Part shown: positions 1 through 55,004 of the stretch, in pieces | Numbering within the stretch: the stretch's first letter is position 1 | How the letters are laid out: each line of letters opens with the position of its first letter | Assembly (NCBI GenBank): GCA_949752795.1 | Contig: OX457056.1 | Location: forward strand, 90,356,942-90,420,941 | Source of the DNA: Hyperoodon ampullatus | Lineage: Eukaryota > Chordata > Mammalia > Artiodactyla > Ziphiidae | Direction: 5' to 3' | Length of the DNA stretch: 64,000 nt | Made by a program: the position numbers and the translations under genes | Notes under the pieces: generated by a model | The model's input: the letters and a program-made list of their open reading frames with translations, nothing else | The model's database searches: none | Told to the model about the DNA's origin: nothing

Positions 1-1099
1 TACAGCAGGTTCTTATTAGTCATCCATTTTATACATATTAGTGTATATATGTCAATCCCAGTCTCCCAATTCATCATACACCCCCGCCCCCACCCACCAC
101 TTTCCCCCCTTGGTGTCCATACATTTGTTCTCTACATCTGTGTCTCTACTTCTGCCCTGCAAACTGGTCATCTGTACCATTTTTCTAGGTTCCACATACA
201 TGTGTTAATATACAATGTTTGTTTTTCTCTTGCTTACTTACTTCACTCTCTTTGACAGTCTCTAGATTCATCCACATCTCTACAAATGACCCAATTTCAT
301 TCCTTTCTATGGCTGAGTAATATTCCATTGTATATATGTACCACATCTTCTTTACCATTCATCAGTCAAAGGGCATTTAGGTTGCTTCCATGACCTGGCT
401 ATTGTAAATAGTGCTGCAATGAACATTGGGGTGCATGTGTCTTTTTGAATTATGGTTTTCTCGGGGTATATGCCCAGTAGTGGGATCGCTCGGTCATATG
501 GTAATTCTATTTTTAGTTTTTAGCAACCTCCATACTGTTCTCCATAGTGCCTGTATCAATTCACATTCCCACCAACAGTGCAAGAGTGTTCCCTTTTCTC
601 CACAACCTCTCTAGCATTTGTTGTTTGTAGATTTTCTGATGATGCCTGTGAGGTGATACCTCAATGTAGTTTTGATTTGCATTTCTCTAATAATTAGTAA
701 TGTTGAGCAGTATTTCATGTGCTTCTTGGCCATCTGTATGTCTTCTTTGGAGAAATGTCTATTTAGTTCTTCTGCCCATTTTTGGATTGGATTGTTTGTT
801 TTTTTAATATTGAGCTTCAAGAGCTCTTTATATATTTTAGAGATTAATCCTTTGTCTGTTGATTCATTTGCAAATATTTTCTCCCATTTTAAGGGTTGTC
901 TTTTCATCTTGCTTGTAGTTTCCTTTGTTGTGCAAAAGCTTTGACGTTTCATTAGGTCGCATTTGTTTATTTTTGTTTTTATTTCCATTACTCTAGGAGG
1001 TGGATCAAAAAAGATCTTGCTGTGCTTTATGTCAAAGAGTGTTCTTCCTATGTTTTCCTCGAAGAGTTTTATAGTGTCCGGTCCTAAAATTAGGTCTCT

Positions 1100-4000
1100 A
1101 TCCATTTTGAGTTTATTTTTGTGTATGGTGTTAGGGAGTGTTCTAATTTCATTCTTTTACATGGAGCTGTCCAGTTTTCCGAGCATCACTTATTGAAAGG
1201 ACTGTCTTTTCTCCATTGTATATCCTTGCCTCCTTTGTCATAGATTAGTTGACCCTAGGTGCGTGGGTCTATCTGTGGGCTTTCTATCCTGTTCCATTGA
1301 TCTATGTTTCTGTTTTTGTGCCAGTACCATATTGTCTTGATTACTGTAGCTTTGTAGTATAATCTGAAGCCAGGGAGTCTGACTCCTCCAGCTCCGTTTT
1401 TTTCCCTCAAGACTGCTTTGGCTATTCGGGGTCTTTTGTGTCTCTGTACAAATTTTAAGATTTTTTGTTCTAGTTCTGTAAAAAATGCCATTGGTAATTT
1501 GATAGGGATTGCATTGACTCTGTAGATTGCTATGGGTAGTATAGTCATTTTCACAATATTGATTCTTCCAATCCAAGAACATGGTATACCTCTCCATCTG
1601 TTGGTAACAACTTTAATTTCTTTCACCAGTGTCTTATAGTTTTCTGCATACAGATCTTTTGTATCCCTAGGTAGGTTTATTCCTAGGTATTTTCTTCTTT
1701 TTATTGCAGTGGTAAATGGGAGTGTTTCCTTAATTTCTCTTTCAGATTTTTCATCATTAGTGTATAGGAATGCCAGAGATTTCTGTGCATTAATTTTGCA
1801 TCCTGCAACTTTACCAAATTCATTGATTAGCTCTAATAGTTTTCTGGCAGCATCTTTAGGATTCTCTGTGTATAGTATCATGTCATATGCAAACAGTGAC
1901 AGTTTTACTTCTTCTTTTCCAATTTGTATTCCTTTTATTTCTTTTTCTTCTCTGATTGCCATGGCTAGGACTTCCAAAACTATGTTGAATAATAGTGGCA
2001 AGAGTGGACATCCTTGTCTTGTTCCTGATCTTAGAGGAAATGCTTTCAGCTTTTCACAATTAAGAATGATGTTTGCTGTGGGTTTGTCATATATGGCCTT
2101 TATTATGTTGAGGTAGGTTCCCTCTATGCCCACTTTCTGGAGACTTTTTATCATAAATCAGTGTTGAATTTTGTCAAAAGCTTTTTCTGCATCTATTGAG
2201 ATGATCATATGGTTTTCTTCTTCAATTTGTTAATATGGTGTATCACACTGATTGATTTGCGTATACTGAAGAATCCTTGCATCCCTGGGATAAATCCCAC
2301 TTGATCATGGTTTATGATCCTTTTAATGTGTTGCTGGATTCTGTTTGCTAGTATCTTGTTGAGGATTTTTGCATCTATATTCATCAGTGATATTGGTCTG
2401 TAATTTTCTTTTTTTGTAGTATCTTTGTCTGGTTTTGGTATCAGGGTGATGGTGGCCTCTTAGATTGAGTTTTGGAGTATTCCTTCCTGTGCAATTTTTT
2501 GGAAGAGTTTAGAAGGATGGGTGTTAGCTCTTCTCTAAATGTTTGATAGAATTCACCTGTGAAGCCATCTGGTCCTGGACTTCTGTTTCTTGGAAGATTT
2601 TCAATCACAGTTTCAATTTCATTACTTGTGATTGGTCTGTTCATATTTTCTATTTCTTCCTGCTTCAGTCTTGGAAGGTTAAACCTTTCTAAGAATTTGT
2701 CTGTTTCTTCCAGGTTGTCCATTTTATTGGCATAGAGTTGCTTGTAGTAGTCTCTTAGGATGCTTTATATTTCTGCAGTGTCTGTTGTACCTTATCTTTT
2801 TTCATTTCTAATTTTATTGATTTGAGTCCTCTCCCTCTTTTTCTTGATGAGTCTGGCTAATGGTTTATCAATTTGTTTATCTTCTCAAAGAACCAGCTTT
2901 TAGCTTTATTGATCTTTGCTGTTGTTTTCTTTGTTTCTATTTTATTTATTTCTGCTCTGATCCTTATGATTTCTTTCCTTCTACTAACTTTGGGTTTTCT
3001 TTGTTCTTCTTCCTCTAGTTCCTTTAGGTGTAAGGTTAGATTGTTTGAGATTTTTCTTCTTTCTTGAGATAGGCTTGTATTGCTATAAACTTCCCTCTTA
3101 GAAATGCTTTTGCTGTATCCCATACATTTTGGATCGTCGTGTTGTCGTTGTCATTTGTCTCTGGGTATTTTTATTTTTTATTTTATTTTATTTTTGCGGT
3201 ATGCGGACTTCTCACTGTTGTGGCCTCTCCCCTTGCGGAGCACAGGTTCCGGACGCACAGGCTCAGCGGCCATGGCTCACGGGCCCAGCCGCTCCACGGC
3301 ATGTGGGATCTTCCTGGACCGGGGCACGAACCCGTGTCCCCTGCGTCGGCAGGTGGACTCTCAACCACTGCGCCACAAGGGAAGCCCTGTCTCTAGGTAT
3401 TTTTTATTCCCTCTTTGATTTCTTCAGTGTTTTCTTGGTTATTTAGTAAAGAATTGTTTAGCCTCCATGTGTTTTGTGTTTTTTACATTTTTTTCCCCAT
3501 AATTGATTTCTAATCTCACAGCATTGTGGTCACAAGAGATGCTTGATATGATTTCAATTTTCTTAAATTTACTGAGGCTTGATTTGTGACCCAAGATGTG
3601 ATCTATCCTGGAGAATGTTCCGTGTGCACTTGAGAAGAAACTGTAATCTGCTGTTTTTGGATGGAATGTCATATAAATATCAATTAAGTCTATCTGGTCT
3701 ATAGTGTCATCTAAAGCTTGTGTTTCCTTATTAATTTTCTGTTTGGATGATGTGTCCATTGGTGAAAGTGAGGTGTCAAAGTCCCCCACTATTATTGTGT
3801 TACTGTTGATTTTCTCTTTTATAGCTGTTAGCAGTTGCCTTATGTATTGAGGTGCTCCTATGTTGGGTGCATATATATTTATAATTGTTATATCTTCTTC
3901 TTGGATTGATCCCTTGATCATTATGTAGTGTCCTTCCTTGTCTCTTGTAACATTCTTTATTTTAAAGTCTATTTTATCTAATACAAGGATTGCCACTCCA

Positions 4001-4173
4001 GCTTTCTTTTGATTTCCATTTGCATGGAATATCTTTTTCCACCCTCTCACTTTCAGTCTGTATGTGTCCCTAGGTCTGAAGTGGGTCTCTTGTAGACAGC
4101 ATATAGATGGGTCTTGTTTTTGTATCCATTCAGCGAGCCTGTGTCTTTTGGTTGGAGCATTTAATCCATTCAC
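1100..4173 (-). pseudogene. L1 ORF2 remnant (endonuclease and reverse transcriptase)
   Basis: The endonuclease domain opens with MNGLNAPTKRHRLAEWI and includes QETHF and IDHILG (4173-3439). Reverse transcriptase pieces follow, with [12 protein letters not shown] (about 2570) and a [14 protein letters not shown] segment then FAYDMILY (2154-1255). FAYD in place of FADD is a damaged catalytic site. The reading frame is broken at several places and by a SINE at 3173-3387. Confidence 0.88.
3173..3387 (-). mobile_element. CHR-type SINE nested in the L1 ORF2
   Basis: Tail (T-rich on plus) at the left and head GGGCTTCCCTTGTGGCGCAG at the right, so it is on the minus strand. It is flanked by a 17-bp target-site duplication TGTCTCTGGGTATTTTT (3156-3172) and TGTCTCTAGGTATTTTT (3388-3404), one mismatch. 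Confidence 0.92.
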
Positions 4174-4425
4174 GTTTAAGGTAATTATCAGTATGTATGT
4201 TCCTATAACAATTTTCTTAATTGTTTTGGGTTTGTTTCTGTAGGTCCTTTTCTTCTCTTGTGTTTCCCACTTAGAGAAGTTCCTTTAGCATTTGTTTTAG
4301 AGCTGGTTTGGTGGTGCTGAATTCTCTTAGCTTTTGTTTGTCTGTAAAGCTTTTGATTTCTCTGTCGAATCTGAATGAGATCCTTGCCAGGTAGAGTAAT
4401 CTTGGTTGTAGGTTCTTCTCTTTCA

Positions 4426-5192
4426 TCACTTTAAGTATATCATGCCACTCCCTCTGGCTTGTAGAGTTTCTGCTGAGAAATCAGCTGTTAGCCTTATGGG
4501 AGTTCCCTTGTATGTTGTCATTTTTCCCTCATTGCTTTCAATAATTTTTCTTGCTTTCTTAATTTTTGCCAATTTGATTACTATGTGTCTCAGCATGTTT
4601 CTCCTTGGGTTTATCCTGCCTGGGACTCTCTGCACTTCCTGGACTTGGGTGGCTATTTCCTTTCCCATGTTAGGAAAGTTATCGACTATAATCTCTTCAA
4701 ATATTTTCTCGGGTCCTTTCTCTCTCTCTTCTCCTTCTGGGACCCCTATAATGCAAATGTTGTTGCATTTAATGTTGTCCCAGGGGTCTCTTAGGCTGTC
4801 TTCATTTCTTTTCATTCTTTTTTCTTTATTCTGTTCTGTGGCAGTGAATTCCACCATTCTGTCTTCTGGGTCACTTATCCGTTCTTCTGCCTCAGTTATT
4901 CTGCTATTGATTCCTTTTAGTGTATTTTTCATTTCAGTTATTGTATTGTTCATCTCTGTTTGTTTGTTAATTCTTCTAGGTGTTAGTTCTTTAATTCTTC
5001 TAGGTCTTTGTTAAACATTTCTTGCATCTTCTCGATCTCTGCCTCCATTCTTTTTCCGAGGTCCTGGATCATCTTCACTATCATTATTCTGAATCCTTTT
5101 TCTAGAAGGTTTCCTATCTCCACTTCATTTAGTTGTTTTTCTGAGGTTTTATCTTGTTCCTTCATATGGTGCATAGCCCTCTGCCTTTTCAT
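4426..5192 (-). pseudogene. L1 ORF1 remnant
   Basis: This encodes the L1 RNA-binding ORF1 protein: a charged coiled-coil N-terminus (5192-4983), then the RRM-like core and C-terminal domain (4953-4426, including NICIIGVPEGEE and NPRRNMLRHIVIKL). A stop near 4983 and a small indel put the two parts in different frames. The coiled coil contains a 24-bp duplicated unit (TTAATTCTTCTAGG on plus at 4967 and 4991). Confidence 0.85.
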
Positions 5193-5265
5193 CTTGTCTA
5201 TCTTTCTGTAAATGTGGTTTTTGTTCCACAGGCTGCAGGATTGTAGTTCTTCTTGCTTCTGCTGT

Positions 5266-5279
5266 CTGCCCTCTGGTGG
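5266..5279 (-). promoter_or_regulatory. CTCF-type core motif inside an L1 5'UTR
   Basis: The minus strand reads CCACCAGAGGGCAG, a full match to CCASYAGRKGGCRS, within the 5'UTR of the antisense L1. Each L1 copy keeping its 5'UTR would carry it unless mutated. The second L1 start at 63640 has lost the CCACCAG part. Confidence 0.4.
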
Positions 5280-6114
5280 ATGAGGCTATCTAAGAGGCTT
5301 GTGCAAGTTTCCTGATGGGAGGGACTGGTGGTGGGTAGAGCTGGGTGTTGCTCTGATGGGCAGCGCTCAGTAAAACTTTAATCTGCTTGTCTGCTGATGG
5401 GTGGGGCTGGGCTCCCTCCCTGTTGGTTGTCTGGCCTGAGGCGACCCAACATTGCAGCCTACCCAGCTCTTTTGTGGGGCTAATGGCAGACTCTGGGAAG
5501 GCTCACGCCAAGGAGTACTTCCCAGAACTTCTGCTGCCAGTGTCCTTGTCCTCATGGTGAGACACAGCCATCCCCCACCTCTGCAGGAGACCCTCCAACA
5601 CTAGCAGGTAGGTCTGGTTCAGTCTCCTATGGGGTCACTGCTCCTTCCCCTGGGTTCCGATGCACACACTACTTTGTGTGTGCCCTCCAAGAGTGGAGTC
5701 TCTGTTTCCCCCAGTCCTGTCAAAGTCCTGCAATCAAATTCCTTCAAAATCTGATTCTCTAGGAATTCCTCCTCCCGTTGCCAGACCCCCAGGTTGGAAG
5801 CCTGACTTGGGGCTCAGAACCTTCTCTCCAGTGGGTGAACTTCTGTGGTATAAGTGTTCTCCAGTTTGTGAGTCACCCACCCAGCAGTTATGGGATTTGA
5901 TTTTATTGTGATTGTGCCCTCCTACTGTCTTATTGTGGTTTCTCCTTTGTCTTTGGATGTGTGGTATCTTTTTTGGTGAGTTCCAGTGTCTTCCTGTAGA
6001 CGACTGTTCAGCAGTCAGCAGTGATTCTGAGGCTCTCACAAGAGGGAGTGAGCACATGTCCTTCTACTCTGCCATCTGGAACCAATCTCTAAAATTGGGG
6101 TCTTAATAGAACCT

Positions 6115-6480
6115 ACCTCATAGAAATGTGGTGAGGATTCATTAACTCATTCAATAATCCACAAATATTTGTTGAACACCAACTACGTGCTAGCCATTAT
6201 TTTAAGCACTCACCCGGTTGTAGAAGAGAGATAAATAAGGTCCCATTATCATGGAGTTTACGTTCTACTGGGGGAGAAACAAAACAAATACATGTGAAGC
6301 TTGGGAGTAGTGACAAATGCTTTGATGGAACTAATACAAGGTGATACAACAGAAAGCATTTGAGGGTGGGACTGCCAATTAAACAGGGTAGACAGGGGAG
6401 GTCTCCTGGTAGAGATGACACTTAAGCTGTATGCTTACAAAAAGGCAGGTAATATGCCAAGCTGTATATTCCTGGCAGAT
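6115..6480 (-). repeat. Antisense L2-like fragment
   Basis: The TATTTGTTGAACACCAACTA..TGCTAGCCATTATTTTAAGC type sequence followed by 'gtagagatgacacttaagct' is the familiar antisense pattern of an old L2 LINE. Identification from memory of the family consensus. Confidence 0.5.
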
Positions 6481-6585
6481 AGAGTCCAATGTATGTCAGC
6501 TATTTAACTTTTTAAAGATGAATGTATTTGCAAAAGGACATTAGAATGGGACTTTTCCTGCCTCGCTATCAAAAAATCAGGAAAA

Positions 6586-6775
6586 GGGCTTCCCTGGTGG
6601 CACAGTGGTTGAGAGTCCGCTTGCCGATGCAGGGGACACGGGTTCGTGCCCCGGTCCGGGAAGATCCCACATGCCACGGAGTGGCTGGGCCCATGAGCCA
6701 TGGCCACTGAGCCTGCGCATCCGGAGCCTGTGCTCCACAACGGGAGAGGCCACAACAGTGAGAGGCCCGTGTACC

Positions 6776-6801
<26 letters not shown>
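6586..6801 (+). mobile_element. CHR-type SINE
   Basis: Head GGGCTTCCCTGGTGGCACAG, tRNA-like box B GGGTTCGTGCC and a poly(A) tail. Target-site duplication around TCAGGAAAA at both sides (6571-6585 and 6802-6816). Confidence 0.93.
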
Positions 6802-6809
<8 letters not shown>

Positions 6810-7035
6810 AGGAAAAAAAATCAACTGTGTTCAAACCCAAGAACACATTATGTCCATCTGAAGTGACTTAAAAATAAGCCTGTAGCCTCATTCCTGCCTC
6901 CATAAACTGCCAGGAACTATTTCTCTTCTCCACACTCCATGCATCTTCCATTGTCCTCAAAATATCTTCCTCAGAGATCCTGGGCCCAGGCTTGAGCCTT
7001 TCTAGACTTCTCACATTGTGATAGATATTAGACAT

Positions 7036-7400
7036 CTCATTTTAGCAGGTTCTTTTGGGGAGCAGTCATTTCTCAGACACTCAAGTAACCAGAGAGCAAC
7101 AACCCAAACATTCAAATAAAAAGAACTGTAGTTTATCAAAAGGGATCCTAACAATGTATTATATTTGAAGTAAAAGTGATACCTTTTCCCCAAAAGTTTA
7201 AATTGCCTTTATGGGATGCATATATTTATTTATTTATTTATTTTAATTTTTGGCCACGGCATGCGGCATGCGGGATCTTAGTTCCCCGACCAGCGATCAA
7301 ACCCATGCTCCCTGTATTGGGAGTGTGGAATCTTAACCACTGGACTGCCAGGGAAATCCCTAGATGCATATATTTAAACATCTCAGAGGGGGATTTAAAT
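7036..7400. repeat. Copy 1 of a local 220-bp duplication, split by a SINE
   Basis: Starts CTCATTTTAGCAGGTTC and ends GGGGGATTTAAA. Outside the SINE at 7229-7362 it aligns along its whole length with 11067-11285, in the same orientation, with scattered substitutions and small indels. The similarity stops abruptly at both ends. Family unknown. Confidence 0.85.
7229..7362 (-). mobile_element. Short CHR-type SINE, minus strand
   Basis: (ATTT)n tail on the left, head ending CAGGGAAATCCC on the right. The flanking 14-bp duplication GATGCATATATTTA (7215-7228 and 7363-7376) is perfect. The paralogous site at about 11250 has the uninterrupted GCATATATTTAAACATC. Confidence 0.9.
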
Positions 7401-8228
7401 TCTTTCTTTTTGATAGGGATTCTAGTACGACTTCAACTTTCCCTGAATCATATGTCTCCCTTTCATTCTTTTCTTATTGTACCTATTTAATCCAACACAC
7501 AGGAATATAATTTTTGTCTGTCCATTAGATGTAGGAAAAACATGGTCTGATGCAGGTAGTATCAGGGAGCAAAGGCCAGTAGGGTAACCAAGGGACACAA
7601 AAACATCTTTGAGAAACCGATACCACTGGAAAGTTGTGTTTATCATTAACTTCTCTCAGAATTCATTTTATTCTAAGTGGATGGAAAGAACATTATGATA
7701 GTACTTGGAGTATGGGTTGAGAGGCCCAAGAGACACATTGCTCTGCCTTCAAACAATGGATCAAGTTAATCACCACTGGTTTTGGGGGATTTGCTTTTGT
7801 TTTTGTCAACTGGGGTCTGCAAATTTGGAACAGAACTAAATCGCTTTGGATAATAAAACAGAATCTAGGTAATGACACCTGCGGTCTTCCTTCTTTACCA
7901 CATTGCTCTTCCTCTAAGTAAATGTTCAACAAGTACTTAAAGAATATTGATTTGAATTGTGCCAGATTATTGGCCTATCCTGGTCCAGCCCAGGTTACTG
8001 ACATAAACCACAGCCACAGGTTCGACTGAGGCAAAAGGCTGAATCTGGGAAATCCCAGAAGCTAAGAGCAGCGTCCAATCATCTGCAAAGAGCCACTTCT
8101 GTTAGACTTCATGATTCTTGAATTCTCTGAAAGCAAATAGTATATCCCTATATTACTATTTAGACAAAATCAAGATTTTTGCTTCTGGGAAAAGGAAAAA
8201 AATATAGTCATTAAGCACCTATTATTGA

Positions 8229-8490
8229 GCTGAAAAGAACACACCTACTTGTCACTTTCATAGATTATCTCATTCAATTCACACGCTGATCCAGTGAGTG
8301 AGGTATTGTTATCCCCATTTTACAGGTGAGGAAATTGAGGCTTAGAAAAGTGAAATAACTCACCCAGGTCACACACAGATCAAATAATTTGCCCAGGTCC
8401 CACAACTAGCTTGGGCAGAGTTGTGACACAAATCCAGATGTGACTGACTCCAAAATCTGTGTTCTTTCCATGACACCAGGATGTTGTACA
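8229..8490 (-). repeat. MIR SINE, antisense
   Basis: CCCCATTTTACAGGTGAGGAAATTGAGGC followed by TCACCCAGGTCACACA is the MIR core in its usual reverse orientation. It ends about 30 nt from the TXK exon 10 donor. Confidence 0.75.
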
Positions 8491-8518
8491 ATACTTATCT
8501 GGGTATTGTATGTACTTA

Positions 8519-51999
<43,481 letters not shown>

Positions 52000-52200
52000 G
52001 GCTGCACTTGTGCGGGGAGCAAACAAAACAGCCTTCAGGTCTTCAGCGATGCTCCTGTCACAAAAACACATCTTTTAACTGAAATCATAGCTCACCCAAG
52101 ATGTTTCTCACAGACAAAGTTAACCCCACCTATTTTCCTGTTCTAAAAACCTCAGAGAAGTGTGTGAATGACAACCCGATGGCCTATATAAGAGAAAGCT
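52000..52200 (-). promoter_or_regulatory. TXK: Putative TXK 5'UTR and core promoter
   Basis: Immediately upstream of the TXK ATG there is no upstream TXK exon that I recognise. A TATA-like TTATATAGG reads on the minus strand at about 52192-52184. A start site some 25-30 nt further on would give a 5'UTR of about 150 nt. The segment is not a CpG island. There is also a TTTTTGTGACAG acceptor look-alike just upstream of 52044, so a non-coding upstream exon cannot be excluded. The start site is inferred. Confidence 0.35.
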
Positions 52201-54890
52201 TGATAATCTACATCCAGATCTTTGAGGGTAGCTGCTATTAGTTCTTCATTCCCGAGTGCGTGGGTGACTCCAGCAAACACCATTTTCAAGAAGTCACAAG
52301 ATTTGGGTAAAAGGGACCTAAAAAAGAGCATGAATTCAAATTGCTCTGTCTGGACAGAGAAAGAATTGGAGGCACAGATAGGATAAGGGACACTGTTAGT
52401 GGTAGAAACAGAATCAGATTGTAAGTTTTGAAGTACCACATCTAGAACATTCTGTCCTACTCAGTACTAACACTTTAGGCGCCATACAAGGAAAGTTTAT
52501 TTTGCGGGGCAGGAGGGAAAACTAATCCATCCCCAGGTGACTGGGGTGTGGCCGAGAACTACAAACACAACAACATCAACAATAAAAATGCACTTAGGAG
52601 TTTCACTTCATCCCACTGAAAAATAACCCCAAAGTAACTAAAACCAAAGGGAACCACTGCACTGAAGACACAGCAGATTCACGTTGCCCTTCCTATTCCC
52701 TGCTTTCTAGATGAAGATCTCTTTACACATTCTGGGTGGATTCTTCTATTTTTACTTCTCCTTTAGCCGTAGCTATGGTTTTATATAAAAACTTTTTTTT
52801 AAGTTCTAGTGAAATATTTAAAGATTTTTGAAGAAAATATTCCCAAATGTTGCCAAATCTTGTTTTCCCATCAAAAATATATGTAACTATTAGGGCAGGG
52901 GCTATACTTTCTCCTCTCTCTTCAAAGCCACCTAGCACTTTAAACACAGTTCCTCAAGGTCAAAAGGGAAGTATGGGATGGGGCTGGGAGGGGAAGGTAT
53001 GACAATGACAGTAGGGCACGGTGCGCATACAGCCAACCCCTTGAATGAGCTACAATTCAGTTAACAGGTGTGTATATTTTTGTGATGGGGGTACAGTTAA
53101 ACAGGAAGATGAGAAGGAAGGTGGCAAACAGACTGTGACAAGACTTAGGATAAATATTTTATTTTTTTTCCATTATAAGGGGGACAGGGAGGATAGAAGA
53201 CAGCCTTCAGGGGATGAACGGACCAGAATGGAAAGATGATTCTCCACGGTCATATGAAGGTGCTACTCAGAGTAGCCAGCCACAGCCTGTGTTCCTTAAA
53301 AGGTCTTGATTTTCCATACACGCAGCCATGTATAATAATTTTTTTAACCATTAAAGCACTTAGTGAGTTAAATGGTTCTAGTACCACTGCTCTAATATTC
53401 AAGCCAGTGCAATCAACAAAAGAGGGTAGATGGGTCATTCACCTTGACTTTGCCTGCTCTTGCCTCTAGATCCTTAGTGGAAACATAGGGAAATAAGAAG
53501 TCACACGCAGAGGACATGCTATCCGGGTCCCAACAACTTGGCATGTGACAAAAGAAGCTACTCCTTTGTTAATGAGACTTGAAGATGGTAGAGGAAGTGG
53601 GCCTTGAGTATGTAGCTTAAAAAAAATCAAATGTAGAGGCCTCAGCTCATTCTTGGAAGCAAGAGCCATAATAAATCCTCTGGGATCCTGAGTCCTGCTG
53701 TACACAGGTTCCTTTGCGCCCCACGAGAATGGATAAGACTTCTTAGTGCTTCAAACACAAACCACAGAGATGCCTTTTGCATGTCCCAAGGTCTACAGGG
53801 AGTCCTCAAGGAAACAGGCAGCCAGGGAATAGTATTTGTGCTATTCTGAGGCCATGGGCACAACTTCTGGCCCGTTACTTGCTTGGGAAGCCAGGGGGGT
53901 AAACTCCTGAACCCAGCATTGCCCACCTATGAGCTGTTTCCTTGGCAACACTGTGGTTTAACCTCATCCGCTGTTCCTGAAGAATGTTCTGTGGGATGCT
54001 GTTGACTGAGACAACTCGTCACTGGGCATTAAGTAGCTTCTTCACATAAGAACTACTTACGTGAACGCTACGTAAAGAGGGTTCACACAATGCTCCACAG
54101 CATGGGGGGAGACCACGGCCCCCCAGAGCAGACGAACTCCTGAAGAAAGGCCCTGTGTCTTGCTGGGCTTTCTTTGCCCACAAAACCAACACAGTGTGGG
54201 GCAATACACGGCCTTGCTTTCATGATGGAGACTGTTGTTCTTTTCCCTGAGCTCATGAGTAAATGAGGCTCTAACTCAGAAGGTGTCCTGGTCAGAAATT
54301 ATAAGGGTCAGAAACCCACTCAAATAAACTCAATTGCAGGGTCTACTATGAAGCTATAACAGACAATCTCTCTGATGCAGGAACCCAAGTCCAGCCTGGC
54401 CTCCTGAAAGCCATCTGGGAGACAGCTCAGACGCCATGCTCTCCATTTTTCCTGGCTGCTTCCTGAATTCTGCCAGAACCTGGCTTGCTCCTGGGTCTTG
54501 CGTGCAGTTGAAACAGCCTTTATGGTGAACATCATCTGTTCCTTCTGCTCCAGAGCACACTTTCACATTTATGTCCAGGGACAGATTCTTAAGACACAGA
54601 AACTGATTGATTGCCCCTAGGCTCAATTTTCCATCCAACTCCAATTAGCTGTGGATACCGTGGGCAGGTCCACTTAGCCCAAACACAGCCCCTGCTGCGG
54701 GCTTAAGCTGGACAGGCACCTCAAACATGGCTACCCAAGTGAGGAGGGGGCATTAGTGATAGAAGGGTCCAGACATTTTTCTCTTCAGTAGGGAATATTT
54801 GATCCTCAGGGGGAAAGGAATTGACAGCTGTAAGGTAAAATCCCTAGTCCTAAGAGGGTTGGCTCATATATTACAGAATTAAACATTTCA
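52200..54890. other. TEC-TXK intergenic interval
   Basis: Mostly unique sequence between the putative TXK promoter and the TEC 3' end. It includes a 95-codon open frame (52439-52152, minus) that overlaps the putative promoter and resembles no family. Part of the right side may belong to a longer TEC 3'UTR. Confidence 0.4.
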
Positions 54891-54907
54891 ATTAAAAGAC
54901 AACTCAT

Positions 54908-54943
54908 AAAATCAACTATACTCCAATAAAAATCAAATTACAA
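54908..54943 (+). mobile_element. Minimal L1 3' insertion (about 36 bp)
   Basis: The insert begins AAAATCAACTATACTCCAAT, the extreme 3' terminus of the cetartiodactyl L1, and ends in an A-rich tail. It is flanked by 14-bp duplication AAAAGACAACTCAT (54894-54907) and AAAAGACGACTCAT (54944-54957), one mismatch. Confidence 0.75.
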
Positions 54944-55004
54944 AAAAGACGACTCATGTTTCTTATAAATATATAACTTTATATATTATATATATTTACA
55001 ATAT

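Larger units (their letters stand above)
1..6084 (-). mobile_element. Near full-length L1 LINE, minus strand, with a nested SINE
   Basis: Read on the minus strand, the element begins near 6084 with a CCAGATGGCAGAG-type L1 5' end. It continues through a 5'UTR (about 6080-5200), ORF1 (5192-4426), ORF2 endonuclease (4173-3439) and reverse transcriptase (2722-1255), the ORF2 tail (1105-611) and a 3'UTR. That 3'UTR ends AAGAACCTGCTGTA at position 1, so the poly(A) tail should start just left of the window. Both ORFs carry several stops and frameshifts, so it is dead. It lies in TXK intron 10 in the same orientation as TXK. The length without the SINE is about 5.85 kb. Confidence 0.93.

Noticed and set aside
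1255..2154. 299-codon open frame with reverse-transcriptase similarity
   Set aside because: It is part of a dead L1 ORF2, not a host gene; the catalytic FADD is FAYD.
6586..6660. tRNA-like segments with box A/B motifs
   Set aside because: They are the heads of tRNA-derived SINEs, not functional tRNA genes; the cloverleaf is decayed and a SINE body and tail follow.
7011..7193. Paired minus-strand frames in the local duplication (also 11060-11266)
   Set aside because: The two copies differ by frame-changing indels, so the shared peptide stretches reflect the DNA duplication, not coding selection.
52152..52439. 95-codon minus-strand open frame just upstream of TXK
   Set aside because: It overlaps the putative promoter, is out of context with TXK exon 1 and matches no family that I know.
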